Assembly (NCBI RefSeq): GCF_009720525.1
Contig: NZ_CP043930.1
Coordinates: forward strand, 6,894,001-6,958,000
Source of the DNA: Gimesia benthica
GTDB lineage: Bacteria > Planctomycetota > Planctomycetia > Planctomycetales > Planctomycetaceae
Reading direction: 5' to 3'
DNA length: 64,000 bases
Shown here: piece by piece, positions 52,402 through 62,070 of the stretch
How the letters are laid out: every line of letters starts with the position of its first letter
How positions within the stretch are numbered: position 1 is the stretch's first letter
The notes under the pieces: generated by a model
Told to the model about the DNA's origin: nothing
The model's input: only the letters and a program-made list of their open reading frames with translations
Databases searched by the model: none
Translations under genes and position numbers: made by a program

Positions 52402-55356
52402 TCACTCGGCCGGTTGAGGCAGTATTTTCATCCGGACAGAGTCGATCTGTTCCAGCGGTAACTTACGGATCCTGTAGCCGGCATCTCCCCAGCCGCTACT
52501 GCAATTCGAGCCACTTACCGACGAATTCCTGGCTTCGTCTGTGGCGACAACATCGATTCGCTGTTTCAATTCGACATTCGCATAATAATACCAGCTGACC
52601 GTCGACTGAAATTCAGGATTCTGATCTGCTGGTGCACGTTCCTGGAATTCGAAAGTCTGCGTACTTGAACTCATTCCTGAATAGAGATTTCCCCGATGGC
52701 TTTCAAAATGGATTAGCAGGGGACTCAGGACATGAGAAGTAAACTTTCGTGCCTGACCCTTGACCGGAAAGACTATCTCTGGAACTTGTTGATCTAGTGG
52801 CGACTCGCGTGTCGGTAATTGAAGCTGCTCAAAGTAAATCGTCTGGGCAGCGACGTTGGGTAACAGTTCAAAATGGTCGATCTCGCCCAGGGGCAGCATA
52901 ATCCGGATGGGTGGAGTTCCCACGTTACCGGAAGACCAGCCACCTCGATCCAGCTTGATTCGCCTTCCCGACTTGGAAACAACCCATAACGTCGCTTTCA
53001 AATTCTCTCCCTGAATCAGATCGATAATCGTTTCGGAAGTATTCTGCTTGTTTTGGGCTTCTCCATAAAAGCCTGTATTCGAACTCCAGCCAATATGATT
53101 GCCGGCGGCCAGGTATTTGATTTCCAGCGTCGCTCCAGCGTGCTGTATGGTCGCTCCGATCTGAGAGGGAAGCTTGTAGCGAAAATGATCTGCCTCATAG
53201 TTATAGACCTTCAGCACCAGATCAATCGTCTTGGGCAACCGCTCCCACAGTGAGAACAGGTGAAATCGCCGCGGATCATCCCAGGTAAAGCCGGCACCAT
53301 ATTGAAAACTCCTTAAAGGAACCTTCGTCTGTGAGTCCAGCACGTTGACCTGTTCGAGATCAAACTGTGACTCGGCCGGAGACACCAGTTCAATCAGTGC
53401 GTGATCCATGTAAGAGGCATTGGAAAGTTCAGGCAAGGGGCCGCTGGTCGATTTAACGGAATGACCTTTGCCATCTTCGCTGAGGAACGTGCCGTCCGCC
53501 TGTCCGCGAGAGACACTCCCGATCGCGTAGCGGTTTTCATCCAGATCCAGTTCCAGGCTGCGGGTCCCTGCCGCGTCCTTGAGCCAGTTCGATTCCGCTG
53601 CCGTGCGGGTGAAGTCCCGTGGACGCGACCAGGTCTTCCAGACCAGCACATCGGGTAAGGTCCCCTGGCGGGACTTGGATTCAAACCAGCCCAGGTTCTG
53701 AAACTCGGCCTGATACCCTTCAGGATAAGACTGGCTGCTCGTACGAAAAACGGTGTCAAATACGGGCAGTTGCACGCTACCGTTGGCATCGGTGATCAGG
53801 CCGACATACTGTAGATTCAGGCTCGGATCCAGATAGTGATCCTTCACGCGATTGCATTCGATCGAAATAGCAGGGATCTCGATACCGGCTGCCGGTTTTC
53901 CCGTCCCCAGTTTGTAGGTCTGTGTCAGTATGACAGGGGCCTTCTCCAGCGACTGTTGAATCAGTCGCTGCGCTTCTTGTCGATTACCTTGCAGGCGATA
54001 CCACGTCCCCAGCAGATACTGGGCATAGAAACATTGAGGGTTCTGTTTCAGAATTGCGGTCAGCTTGTCACGCGTCTCTGTATCGTTGAATACCCGCTTG
54101 TCGCTTCGCATGTGGAAATAGGTCTGTGACAGCTGCTTGCACTCCTCAATGACCGCTTCTTCTTTTTTATCAAGCTGAAAAGCCAGATTCCTCCAGCCGC
54201 CGATCCCCTCCAGCGTGGTAGAATTAACCGGTTGTTTTTCCGGTTGAATCCCCGGCAGCATGATCAAGGCGATCAACAGTACCAGGAACAGGGCAGGGTA
54301 CCGCAGGCGGTCTCCCCGAAAGAGCGAGGCATCCATCAACCGCCGGATCCGTCGCGCGGTAGGATGCTCGCGATGCACAAACCCGAGGACCAGCGGCTCC
54401 GCCAGTCGATTGTGTTGACGCGACGCCGCCTCAATCAGCGTCTCGCAATACCGTTCCGGCTGTGCCAGCTCTCTGGCCAGCAGCAGATCATCGCAACAAT
54501 CCTCGCGGGTCTGTCTGAGCGAACGGCGTAACCACCACAGAGCCGGATGAAACCACCAGACGATACTCACCAGTGTTTCAAACCAGCCAGCCAGCAGGTC
54601 CCGGCGACGGACATGTGCGAGTTCATGCGCGAGTACAATCGTCAGCTGATCCGCCTGCAATTCCTCTGCCAGCCCGCGTGGGAGTACAATCGTCGGGCGC
54701 CAGGTGCCGATAGCAAAGGGACCATCCGTTTCATCGGAGAGACGTAACGCCGGCGATGTTTTCATGTTCAATAGACCGGCGATCCTCGCGATCTCCGCAT
54801 GCAGTGTACCACTCTCTTGCAACGCACTGGACCGCACAATCCGCCTCACCGCCGTGTAGCGACGCATGAGAACGACCAGGGCACAAACAACGCCACCGAC
54901 ATACAGGCACATCCAGAAAGCAGACCAGCTGAAATCAGATGTCGCAGAATGATTCGGAACGACAGGTGCAGGGGAGGCTGCAGGTTGAGGGATAGTCTCT
55001 TGGGTCTGAATATTCTCCGCTGATTCTGAATTCCGCACTCCGCCGCGCACAGCAGAGGAAGAATTGTCTTCCGTAAGCAAAGTAGTCTCAAGACTGTAGA
55101 TGGGGGGCACCCTGACGACCTGCTGATGCATTGCCGATGACTGTGAAAAGAATCCGGTCGACAGCGTCATAAAAGGTGGAGTGGCAAATTTAAGCAGCAC
55201 AACCAGTAAGATGGCATACCGCAGGGGAGCACTGATCCAGCGTCGTAAGAGAAACAACAGCACAAACACGAATCCCGCCAACAGCGCAGCCTGCCAGCCC
55301 GCTGCCAGCATCCATGTACTCCAGGCTTCCGGGATTTGCTGGAAGAAGTTGATCAT
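52402..55356 (-). CDS. BlaR1-like M56 metallopeptidase with very large extracytoplasmic domain
   Basis: 984 residues. The N-terminal membrane part has about four helices (19-41, 45-60, 143-163 and one near 350). The M56 zinc peptidase motif HELAHVRRRD is at 244-253, with a later acidic ligand segment EDCCDDLLLARELA. In BlaR1 and MecR1 this part cleaves the cognate repressor after signalling. The remaining 610 residues lie on the other side of the membrane and are beta-rich; they are not the penicillin-binding sensor of BlaR1, and I recognise no domain except a carboxypeptidase regulatory-like part at about 480-560. Overlaps the BlaI gene by ATGA, so it is its signalling partner. The signal sensed is unknown. 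Confidence 0.85.
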   Translation of the reverse strand: MINFFQQIPEAWSTWMLAAGWQAALLAGFVFVLLFLLRRWISAPLRYAILLVVLLKFATPPFMTLSTGFFSQSSAMHQQVVRVPPIYSLETTLLTEDNSSSAVRGGVRNSESAENIQTQETIPQPAASPAPVVPNHSATSDFSWSAFWMCLYVGGVVCALVVLMRRYTAVRRIVRSSALQESGTLHAEIARIAGLLNMKTSPALRLSDETDGPFAIGTWRPTIVLPRGLAEELQADQLTIVLAHELAHVRRRDLLAGWFETLVSIVWWFHPALWWLRRSLRQTREDCCDDLLLARELAQPERYCETLIEAASRQHNRLAEPLVLGFVHREHPTARRIRRLMDASLFRGDRLRYPALFLVLLIALIMLPGIQPEKQPVNSTTLEGIGGWRNLAFQLDKKEEAVIEECKQLSQTYFHMRSDKRVFNDTETRDKLTAILKQNPQCFYAQYLLGTWYRLQGNRQEAQRLIQQSLEKAPVILTQTYKLGTGKPAAGIEIPAISIECNRVKDHYLDPSLNLQYVGLITDANGSVQLPVFDTVFRTSSQSYPEGYQAEFQNLGWFESKSRQGTLPDVLVWKTWSRPRDFTRTAAESNWLKDAAGTRSLELDLDENRYAIGSVSRGQADGTFLSEDGKGHSVKSTSGPLPELSNASYMDHALIELVSPAESQFDLEQVNVLDSQTKVPLRSFQYGAGFTWDDPRRFHLFSLWERLPKTIDLVLKVYNYEADHFRYKLPSQIGATIQHAGATLEIKYLAAGNHIGWSSNTGFYGEAQNKQNTSETIIDLIQGENLKATLWVVSKSGRRIKLDRGGWSSGNVGTPPIRIMLPLGEIDHFELLPNVAAQTIYFEQLQLPTRESPLDQQVPEIVFPVKGQARKFTSHVLSPLLIHFESHRGNLYSGMSSSTQTFEFQERAPADQNPEFQSTVSWYYYANVELKQRIDVVATDEARNSSVSGSNCSSGWGDAGYRIRKLPLEQIDSVRMKILPQPAE

Positions 55357-55763
55357 GATTGGTCCCCCTTCTTCTGTTTCTGTTCGCGCAGATCATCCAG
55401 CAATTCCTGCAATTGGGTGATTTCCTCTTCGCTCGGCTTCCGCGTTTCAAAGAACGACGACATGAAAGCCAGCGTGTCACCGCCGAACACCCCCTGAAAC
55501 AGATCGTTCAACAGATGCCGATACGCCCGCACCGACTCACGGGTGGCCCGAAACAGAAAGGCTTTCCCTTTGTCCCCCTTACGCTTCGTCACCAGCTTGC
55601 GGGCCTCCAGCCGCTTGAGCAGCGTCATCACAGACGAAGGCTCCATCTTCCGCACCGGCTCCAGCGCCTGGCTGATCTCTTTCACCGTGGCCTCACCCAA
55701 CTGATTCAGGCAGACCAGGACATCACGTTCCGCATCCGGGATTTTTTCTTTCGGCTGATTCAT
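55353..55763 (-). CDS. BlaI/MecI-type transcriptional repressor
   Basis: 136 residues from ATG 55763; the frame extends to 55841 but the family start is MNQPKEKIPDAERDVLVCL. Winged-helix domain with LGEATVKEISQALEP and MEPSSVMTLLKRLEARKLV, and the KRKGDKGKAFLFRATR wing. BlaI proteins are cleaved by the partner M56 peptidase. Gene order is BlaI then M56 peptidase with an ATGA overlap. Two operator-like palindromes lie just upstream (55779-55818), consistent with autorepression. Regulated targets beyond this operon are not visible. Confidence 0.92.
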   Translation of the reverse strand: MNQPKEKIPDAERDVLVCLNQLGEATVKEISQALEPVRKMEPSSVMTLLKRLEARKLVTKRKGDKGKAFLFRATRESVRAYRHLLNDLFQGVFGGDTLAFMSSFFETRKPSEEEITQLQELLDDLREQKQKKGDQS

Positions 55764-55778
55764 GCCTTTATTAATAAC

Positions 55779-55818
55779 GACAAATGTCTTTTTGTCAATA
55801 AGAAAAACGACAATTGTC
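55779..55818. promoter_or_regulatory. Twin BlaI-like operators
   Basis: GACAAATGTC at 55779-55788 and GACAATTGTC at 55809-55818; their centres are 30 bases apart, about three helical turns, so both face the same side. BlaI/MecI operators typically contain ACA and TGT half-sites in this arrangement. The first is only 16 bases from the BlaI start. Confidence 0.65.
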
Positions 55819-55849
55819 AAAATGAAGATTGCTTTGAGCAATGCAGCAT

Positions 55850-56443
55850 TTACCGGCCCAGTTTCAAGGGATCACCACTGGCAGGGATCTGGCTCAGATA
55901 GGGATTTCCGTTTCGCAGGAACTGATCCTCTCGATTCAGTTTTTCTTCCCCCTTCACATAGGTCGCGATCCACTCCTCTTCGCTGATATGTGCCTTGCGA
56001 TGCTCAATCGCCAGACTGTCTTCGGAGAGAAATTCTGCGATCAGTGGGAAAAAATTGGAATAGCGACGATGACTGTATTCGCCATGTTCCAGATCGGGAG
56101 CAACATTCGAACCCCGGTAATACGTGTTTACCGTCAGTAAGCGGTCGCCGGGGTTAAGTTTATATTGGTGTGCAACGCGGTCGGGAAAGGCCAGCAGAGC
56201 CACGCAATCCAGTTCGTCTGTGTAGGCGGCAATCACCAGCTTGCCCGAAGTTGGCATGACCATCGCAGCCCGGCTGTCTCCCAGACGCAGATGCTCTGCC
56301 AGCAATCCCTGTGGATGTCGGATGCGGGAAAAGAGCCTCATGAAAAAAGGGAGTTCTTTTTTGAACGCCATTAATTTGCTGCGACTCAGTGAGATGCCCC
56401 CCGGATCGCTGGCATAAGAGTTATCATCGTGATATTTCGACAT
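55850..56443 (-). CDS. Hypothetical protein
   Basis: 197 residues, no signal or membrane segment. It contains LMAFKKELPFFMRLFSRIR, GKLVIAAYTDELDCVALLAF and a region of beta strands (KLNPGDRLLTVNTYYRGSN), then a charged C-terminus. There is no obvious domain. It lies upstream of BlaI in the same direction but the intervening operators suggest an independent promoter. Similar uncharacterised proteins may exist in planctomycetes, but I cannot confirm it. Function unknown. Confidence 0.65.
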   Translation of the reverse strand: MSKYHDDNSYASDPGGISLSRSKLMAFKKELPFFMRLFSRIRHPQGLLAEHLRLGDSRAAMVMPTSGKLVIAAYTDELDCVALLAFPDRVAHQYKLNPGDRLLTVNTYYRGSNVAPDLEHGEYSHRRYSNFFPLIAEFLSEDSLAIEHRKAHISEEEWIATYVKGEEKLNREDQFLRNGNPYLSQIPASGDPLKLGR

Positions 56444-56766
56444 GAGATCAGCTGCATGATTTCCATTTTACCAAGAATATGAGTAAGCCTGTCTGAATAG
56501 TGACAGATTCCCTGACTTACTGCAAAGAGAAAGTGGTGGATTATTCAATTAAGATTCACGAGCTCAGCTGGATCCGGATCACTTTCTTCAGGAAGAATAT
56601 CTCGGGACCTCTTTGAACCCGGAAATTGATGCCTTATTAAAACACCTGGTAGCAGTACCAATATCTTGATTTTCATACAGCTGCCCTTTTGCTGTTTTGT
56701 CATTTCTTCGTATCATGGAGATGACCCGCCGCAAAGTCGCACGCATCCACTGAGGAGAATCGGCAG
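56444..56766. other. Intergenic region
   Basis: 323 bases between divergent genes. I see no gene, repeat or terminator of note. A purine-rich ribosome site (GAGGAGA) precedes the small membrane protein at 56767. A 12-codon frame at 56715-56753 ends on that site but has no ribosome site of its own. Confidence 0.4.
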
Positions 56767-57054
56767 ATGAAATTGACGAAAGAACGCATCATCACGCTGC
56801 TGGTGGTCATCGCCAATGGCATCCTGGGAGCAACCATCGGCAAGTTTTCCGACAGCAGACTCTGGGAAGCGACGTTCGCCGTCCTGATGTCACTGCCCGG
56901 AATGCTCGTGATCTGGAATAAGGAAGCGTTGTCTGTCACCGGCCTGACGCGAGGACTGCGACGCGATTCGCCTCCATCACTGCTGGACCTGATCGGCTGG
57001 TTTTTCCTGCTCGTCATGCCGATACTCTATGTGTACGAACTCAGTAAGATATAA
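56767..57054 (+). CDS. Small membrane protein of unknown function
   Basis: 95 residues with hydrophobic segments at about 9-25, 38-55 and 73-92, so two to three membrane helices. GAGGAGA lies about nine bases before the ATG. Short charged linkers (TGLTRGLRRDSPPSLLDLIG) separate the segments. Not a recognised family. No partner gene nearby. Confidence 0.65.
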   Translation: MKLTKERIITLLVVIANGILGATIGKFSDSRLWEATFAVLMSLPGMLVIWNKEALSVTGLTRGLRRDSPPSLLDLIGWFFLLVMPILYVYELSKI

Positions 57055-57307
57055 AACCAGCCAGCATGCAGATCGGTTATCCTCCCTGGATCGTTTTTTT
57101 TATAGTTCTGAGAACTTTTTAATACGACCCAGGTAAGAAATAACGGTAGCCGATGTTGTACCGTTACCTTATTTTCTGGAACATCGACAGCAGAAAAGAT
57201 AAATTAGCCCCGGTCAGGCCGTCTTCGGTATGCATCGTTCGAATTAAGAAACGCGACCTGGTCAGTTATCCCGCTAACGTTGAATCCGATTAGAAAGACA
57301 GAGAGTC

Positions 57308-58285
57308 ATGTGCACACGCGCCGTCTATTTTGGCAAGGAAAACCAGATCGTCACCGGTCGGACAATGGACTGGAAAGAAGAGATGCACACCAACCTCTGG
57401 GTCTTTCCGCGTGGCATGGACCGTGATTGTGGACTGGGAGAGGACTCCCTCACCTGGACCAGTCGCTATGGCAGCCTGGTGGCCTCCGTTTACGAAGGCG
57501 GGACAGCCGATGGCATGAATGAGAAAGGGCTGGTGACCAATCTGCTCTACCTGGTGGAATCAGAATACCCTCCGGCAGACGACTCACGACCGGCCCTGGT
57601 GATCACCGCCTGGGCCCAGTACGTCCTCGATCAGTTTGCCACCGTAGCCGAAGCAGTTGACGAATTGAGCCGGGAAGAATTCCGCGTAGTCCCCGTGGTT
57701 GCACCGAATGGCGCAGAAGGCACCGTGCATCTTTCGATCTCCGATCCAGCGGGAGATTCGGCGATCCTGGAATACATCAACGGGAGCTTGCGAATCCATC
57801 ACGCCCGCGAACATCAGGTGATGACCAATTCCCCCATCTTTGACGAACAGCTGGCTCTCAACCGCTACTGGCAACAGATTGGCGGCACGGTCATGCTGCC
57901 GGGCACCAACCGGGCCGCGGATCGCTTTGCCCGGGCATCCTTTTACATCAACGCCTGTCATCAGTCAGCCGATGCCCGCGAAGCAGTCGCCAGCGTTTTC
58001 AGCGTGATGCGGAACGTAAGCGTCCCCCGTGGCATCAGTACTCCCGATCAACCCAATATTTCCACAACCATCTGGCGTACCGTAAGCGATCAGAAGAACC
58101 GCGTCTACTTCTTCGAAAACACGGCCAGTCCCTCACTGGTCTGGATCCGATTGAGCCAGCTCGATTTCAGCGCAGGCGCCCCAGTACAGAAACTGACACT
58201 GGACGGCAACCCCGACCTGGCCGGCGACCAGTCCCACGGCTTCCAACCCGCAGAACCATTCCAGTTCCTGGTTCCTGTAATGTGA
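57308..58285 (+). CDS. Ntn-type amide hydrolase (choloylglycine hydrolase/penicillin acylase family)
   Basis: 325 residues. The N-terminus MCTRAVYFG... places Cys2 as the nucleophile once Met is removed, as in choloylglycine hydrolase, penicillin V acylase and N-acylethanolamine hydrolases. The next features are GRTMDWKEEMHTNLWVFP, the usual Arg/Asp pair, MNEKGLVTNLLYL and a later ISTTIWRTVSDQKNRVYFF. It has no signal peptide, so it is probably cytoplasmic or intermembrane. Its substrate may be an acyl-homoserine lactone, bile salt-like amide or penicillin; none can be decided. It stands as a single gene. Confidence 0.9.
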   Translation: MCTRAVYFGKENQIVTGRTMDWKEEMHTNLWVFPRGMDRDCGLGEDSLTWTSRYGSLVASVYEGGTADGMNEKGLVTNLLYLVESEYPPADDSRPALVITAWAQYVLDQFATVAEAVDELSREEFRVVPVVAPNGAEGTVHLSISDPAGDSAILEYINGSLRIHHAREHQVMTNSPIFDEQLALNRYWQQIGGTVMLPGTNRAADRFARASFYINACHQSADAREAVASVFSVMRNVSVPRGISTPDQPNISTTIWRTVSDQKNRVYFFENTASPSLVWIRLSQLDFSAGAPVQKLTLDGNPDLAGDQSHGFQPAEPFQFLVPVM

Positions 58286-58788
58286 AACTGGACCAAAATT
58301 CTTCCTGAGAGTCTAAACCACAAATACTTCGTCTCAGGCTTTCTCGATCTGCCGAGACGCTCATTTTGCGCACCGAGTATTCTGAGAGTGTTGCTGCCCT
58401 TCCAGGCAGGTTTACGGCCCTCGACATTTCGTAACCAGGTTAAGAAATGCATCATTTCCGTCTAATTGTGATTATTGCTTTAAGTGGCCTAATATTAGTA
58501 GGTTACGGTTAGAGTGAAGAACAAAATAAAGCAAATTGATGGAAAATTCTTATTTCGTCGGTAAGTGTCCGCCTTTACATACGAATGCTCTTAGTGGGAT
58601 GTGTTCATTTGTGATTTGACACAGGCGAAATCACCCGAAAGTGTGATTTCTGGTGGTTGCTCATTCTTGATGCGAAGACCTCCGGTCCAGCGTCGTTCGC
58701 CTTTCCTGGCTGTCGAGTCATTTTCCCGCTGCGTACTTATCGTATTGTTCCGATTTATTTCTGGTTACGTTGAATGAAAGACTGAGTC
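58286..58788 (+). other. 500-base leader region of the second DUF1559 gene
   Basis: No gene is supported here. The element of note is a set of three pairing arms at 58611-58650. Toward the gene the sequence becomes pyrimidine-rich. The promoter is not obvious. Confidence 0.45.
58611..58650 (+). promoter_or_regulatory. Mutually exclusive hairpins in the DUF1559 leader
   Basis: GTGATTT (58611-58617), GAAATCAC (58627-58634) and GTGATTTC (58643-58650): the middle arm can pair with either neighbour, giving two alternative stems of seven and eight bases. The short GAAA loop region and the 140-base distance to the gene are compatible with a regulatory leader RNA. It is not a clear match to a known riboswitch. 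Confidence 0.35.
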
Positions 58789-59799
58789 ATGAGTATTCCA
58801 AGACGCTCGCGATCACATCGAGGTTTTACCTTGATCGAACTGCTGGTGGTCATTGCCATCATCGCTATTCTGATAGCACTCCTGCTGCCGGCTGTACAAC
58901 AGGCTCGAGAAGCGGCCCGCCGCAGTACCTGTAAAAACAATCTGAAGCAGCTCGGTCTCGCCCTGCACAACTATCATTCCACGTTCCAGATGCTGCCTCC
59001 CGCTTATGTGCGCGATCCCAATGTGGGAGATGATGAAGGCCACTGGACCTGGTCCGCATTTATTGCCCCCCATATTGAATTAACCTCGGTCTACAATGCG
59101 TTCCAGGTGGGAAACACCCCCGCCAGTTACGCTTTCGGCAACAATATTCAGGCTATGCAACAGACTTACCCCGTCTTTCGCTGTCCTTCCGATACCGGAC
59201 CGGCAACGCATACGGAAGCCGGGTATACAATCGATTATTTTGTTTCAGGCAGCCGGACATCCAACGTCGGTGTTTCGGTCACCAATTATGTTGTCTCGAA
59301 TAACAATGCCTATCACCGTGCGACCCGGGCGACTAACTATCTTGATGGCACCACGGGAGGCACCGGCGCATTCTGGGGCAACAGCAATTGTCGCTTCCGT
59401 GATGTGACCGACGGTTTGAGCAACACGATCCTGGCCGGCGAACGGGCCTACCAGATTCCAGGCAACCCCATGTATGCGGGCATGCTGTTCGCCGTCCGCG
59501 ACAATCTTGGACTGGGGCCCACGTGTACCAACTGCTCCGGAAACACCGCTGCGAATCAGGGGCTGCTTAGCATTACCGGCACCACGCATTTTGGTATCAA
59601 TCCGATCTCCTCAGTTGATCAGGCCAACGGCGGATACAGCAGCCGGCACGTGGGTGGTGCTCAGTTCCTGATGGGCGATGGTGCAGTTCGCTTCATCAGC
59701 GAAAACATCGATACGAACATCACCAATGGGGGTGTTGTCGACAGCACACTCGAACGTCTCTCCTCGATCTCGGATGGCGCCATTCTCGGCGAATATTAA
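58789..59799 (+). CDS. DUF1559 protein with type IV pilin-like N-terminus (second)
   Basis: 336 residues. [19 protein letters not shown] and [15 protein letters not shown] are the prepilin and DUF1559 signatures, nearly identical to those of the first DUF1559 protein, followed by a similar body ending [13 protein letters not shown] and [13 protein letters not shown]. It is paired with a transthyretin-like lipoprotein gene downstream (123-base gap with a hairpin), as for the first protein. The pairing is repeated in both places, which suggests that the two proteins work together at the envelope surface. It is divergent in sequence from the first copy in the body, so the two are not recent duplicates. 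Confidence 0.92.
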   Translation: MSIPRRSRSHRGFTLIELLVVIAIIAILIALLLPAVQQAREAARRSTCKNNLKQLGLALHNYHSTFQMLPPAYVRDPNVGDDEGHWTWSAFIAPHIELTSVYNAFQVGNTPASYAFGNNIQAMQQTYPVFRCPSDTGPATHTEAGYTIDYFVSGSRTSNVGVSVTNYVVSNNNAYHRATRATNYLDGTTGGTGAFWGNSNCRFRDVTDGLSNTILAGERAYQIPGNPMYAGMLFAVRDNLGLGPTCTNCSGNTAANQGLLSITGTTHFGINPISSVDQANGGYSSRHVGGAQFLMGDGAVRFISENIDTNITNGGVVDSTLERLSSISDGAILGEY

Positions 59800-59818
59800 T
59801 CCGCACCACTGTTTTCTC

Positions 59819-59852
59819 AAGCGGCCGGGAGCCTATCGCTCCGCGGTTGCTT
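59819..59852 (+). other. GC-rich hairpin between DUF1559 and lipoprotein genes (second pair)
   Basis: GGAGC/GCTCC stem with a 5-base loop, extended outward by CC/GG and GC/GC pairs with small internal loops to AA/TT. No T-run. Same position as in the first pair (34800-34846). Confidence 0.45.
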
Positions 59853-59922
59853 TCGTTTCGCAGTGCACCCCGCGCTGACGAACCCGCCACCTTTTCATTC
59901 AGATTCATCAAGGTTCTATCAC

Positions 59923-60348
59923 ATGTTCGTTTATCGTCTCGGAAAAATCTTCAGCGTCCTGATCATCGCCTGTGGAATGTGTGCCTGCAGCGGCAGTAAT
60001 GGTCCCCAACTGGGCCAGGTTTCAGGAGTCGTGACTCTCGACGGAGAGCCACTGGAATATGCGCAGATTACATTTCAGCCTGAAAAAGGTCGTCCCTCGG
60101 TCGCAGAAACCGATAGTGCAGGAAATTACTCTTTGTATTACACGGGCACCAGCACCGGGGCCTTGATTGGTGCTCACAAGGTTGTGATTACTTCCGCCAT
60201 GGATGCCTATTCGGACGAGACCGGCGAAGGTAAAGATCGGAAGGCACGTGCCGAACTGCTGCCGGCAAAATATCATACCCAGACTACGCTCACAGCCGAG
60301 GTGAAATCGGGCAGCAATCAGATCGATTTCCCGCTCACTTCAAAGTAA
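59923..60348 (+). CDS. Lipoprotein with carboxypeptidase regulatory-like domain (second)
   Basis: 141 residues from ATG 59923 (AAGG upstream; the frame starts earlier at 59863 without a signal). Lipoprotein signal ending GMCACSG with the Cys near residue 20. The mature part carries [31 protein letters not shown] and [10 protein letters not shown], then [12 protein letters not shown]. The same fold and position as the lipoprotein at 34259; each follows a DUF1559 gene. Function unknown. Confidence 0.88.
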   Translation: MFVYRLGKIFSVLIIACGMCACSGSNGPQLGQVSGVVTLDGEPLEYAQITFQPEKGRPSVAETDSAGNYSLYYTGTSTGALIGAHKVVITSAMDAYSDETGEGKDRKARAELLPAKYHTQTTLTAEVKSGSNQIDFPLTSK

Positions 60349-60504
60349 CAGCGTCTCCCGCAGGATACACACGTTGCACACAATTAAATTGACGCACCAG
60401 AAAAGGGTGAGTACATTGGATTCCCGGAAGTACTGCTCTGTTTTCCAAAACCATAGCAGGCTTCCTGATCCATCCCATTTCTGCTTAGCATAAAGGTGCT
60501 CATT

Positions 60505-61206
60505 ATGTCCGCTCCACGTTCTCTGCTCACTCTGGCCTGTCTGCTGGCATCGGTATCGGTCTTCGCGGGAGCACCGGAAGCCATTTCCACAGACCATTAT
60601 CAGCAGACGCTGGCCTCAGATGATTTCTCCGAACAAGAGCTCGGCAAGCAGTGGCGCCTCTATAAAGGCTCCTCAGTCGTGAAAGACGGTGTGTTGCAGG
60701 GAGTGGAGCTCGAAGGGGGCGGACACGCGGCCGTCCATCAGTTGAAGACTGAACCTTACAGCGATGTCGAACTCACCGTCGATCTCAAGTTCGAGGGTTC
60801 ACCTTACACGAACCTGACCTTCAATCAGCACAAATTCAAAGGCTCCCACGCAGGCCATCTCTGCCGCGTGGTGGTTTCGCCCACGAAAGTCACACTCCGA
60901 GACGGTAAGACCGGCGTCTTCAATAATGAGATCTTCAAGAAACGTCAGAACAAAGAAAAACTGACCGAAGCCGAACAGGAGATCCTGGAACGGTCCCAGG
61001 CCATCTTCCCGGTCAAACTGAAAAAAGGCGAGTGGTACACCGTCACGGTCCGCATCAAAGGGGACCAGATGCAGGCTTTCATCGACGGCAAGCTGATTGG
61101 CTCCCTCCGTTCCCCAGGCATTGCCCATCCCACCAAAGACATGATCGGCCTGGTCACCCCCAAACAGTCGATCCATTATGACAATGTCAAAGTCCGCGTA
61201 CCTTAA
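60505..61206 (+). CDS. Secreted LamG/DUF1080-like domain protein
   Basis: 233 residues from ATG 60505 (TAAAGG eight bases upstream; a GTG three codons earlier is unlikely). Signal peptide LLTLACLLASVSVFAGA. One jelly-roll domain of the LamG/DUF1080 (3-keto-disaccharide hydrolase-like) type: DDFSEQELGKQWRLYKGSS, ELTVDLKFEGSPYTNLTFN, GEWYTVTVRIKGDQMQAFIDG and IHYDNVKVRVP. Related planctomycete proteins are thought to bind or process glycans; no catalytic residues are evident here. Single gene, with a membrane-protein gene 21 bases after it. Confidence 0.82.
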   Translation: MSAPRSLLTLACLLASVSVFAGAPEAISTDHYQQTLASDDFSEQELGKQWRLYKGSSVVKDGVLQGVELEGGGHAAVHQLKTEPYSDVELTVDLKFEGSPYTNLTFNQHKFKGSHAGHLCRVVVSPTKVTLRDGKTGVFNNEIFKKRQNKEKLTEAEQEILERSQAIFPVKLKKGEWYTVTVRIKGDQMQAFIDGKLIGSLRSPGIAHPTKDMIGLVTPKQSIHYDNVKVRVP

Positions 61207-61227
61207 TCTTCCACGAGAGGAGAGGTC

Positions 61228-61779
61228 ATGTCTGACGACTTCATCACCATCGCCACGACAAGCACCCCCACCGAAGCCAGCCTGATCCGCAACCAGCTGG
61301 AAGCGGAGGGAATTCGGGTCTATCTCTCGGACGAAGAGGCCGTCGGCATGGCCTGGTATCTTGGGAATGCACTCGGCGGAATTAAGGTTCAGGTCGCTTC
61401 TGAAGACGCCGATCGCGCTTTTGAACTACTCGATGAACACGATCCGGTCACCATCAGCGAGGAAGACTGGAAAACCGTCGAAGGCTTCGAGAACGGCTGG
61501 GTCGAGGATGAAGCCACGGATGACGATGCACAAGACACCGTTGGGGAATCGGCTGCTGAGCGAGACCTGGATCAGGAGGTGAATCGTGCTTTTAAAGCCG
61601 CCGTCCTGGGCATCATTTTTTTTCCGATCCAGGTCTATTCATTTTTCCTGTTGCTGGATATTCTCTTTTCCGGTCTTACGTTGACTCCATCTCAACAGAA
61701 AAAAGTAAGTATCAGTTTTCTGCTGGACTGTTTCGTTTTGTCGGCCTGGTCATACATCCTGTTCTTTCGCGGTTATTAA
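61228..61779 (+). CDS. DUF2007 domain membrane protein
   Basis: 183 residues. The N-terminal 75 residues match DUF2007 (putative signal-transducing protein): TPTEASLIRNQLEAEGIRVYL, GGIKVQVASEDADRAFELLDE. An acidic linker at about 75-120 follows, and then two hydrophobic segments (125-150, 160-180) typical of membrane anchoring. GGAGAGG lies before the ATG. It is probably cotranscribed with the LamG-like protein. Function is unknown. Confidence 0.85.
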   Translation: MSDDFITIATTSTPTEASLIRNQLEAEGIRVYLSDEEAVGMAWYLGNALGGIKVQVASEDADRAFELLDEHDPVTISEEDWKTVEGFENGWVEDEATDDDAQDTVGESAAERDLDQEVNRAFKAAVLGIIFFPIQVYSFFLLLDILFSGLTLTPSQQKKVSISFLLDCFVLSAWSYILFFRGY

Positions 61780-62070
61780 TCCCAAGAAGTAGAGGGGGGG
61801 CCTGGCTGATTCTGATTACATTCAACCCCAGTACTCAATACTCTCCGCGTTTGCTGCTCTCAGTGGTCTCTGGTTTATCTTCGTCTATCCCCAGGCAAAC
61901 AGACTCTTCAACTGAAACAGCTTCTTCAAAGCGGCATTTTCAGAAACTGAGACCTTAATTTCTGAAATTGAATGGAATAGAACCCATCTGAATCAGATCT
62001 CTATCAGTGAACTCACGAAACAATTTTCACTGAGACCGGGAATTGGTCCTGTCGATCTGAGGTGATGAGC

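Noticed and set aside
56715-56753. 12-codon frame before the small membrane protein
   Set aside because: No ribosome site, and a stop at the next gene's ribosome site can occur by chance.
58611-58720. c-di-GMP-I riboswitch
   Set aside because: CACAGG, GAAA loop and CCTCCGG-like pieces are present, but the conserved core (GCAAAGCC) and the helix spacing are not matched. Kept only as a switch-like leader.
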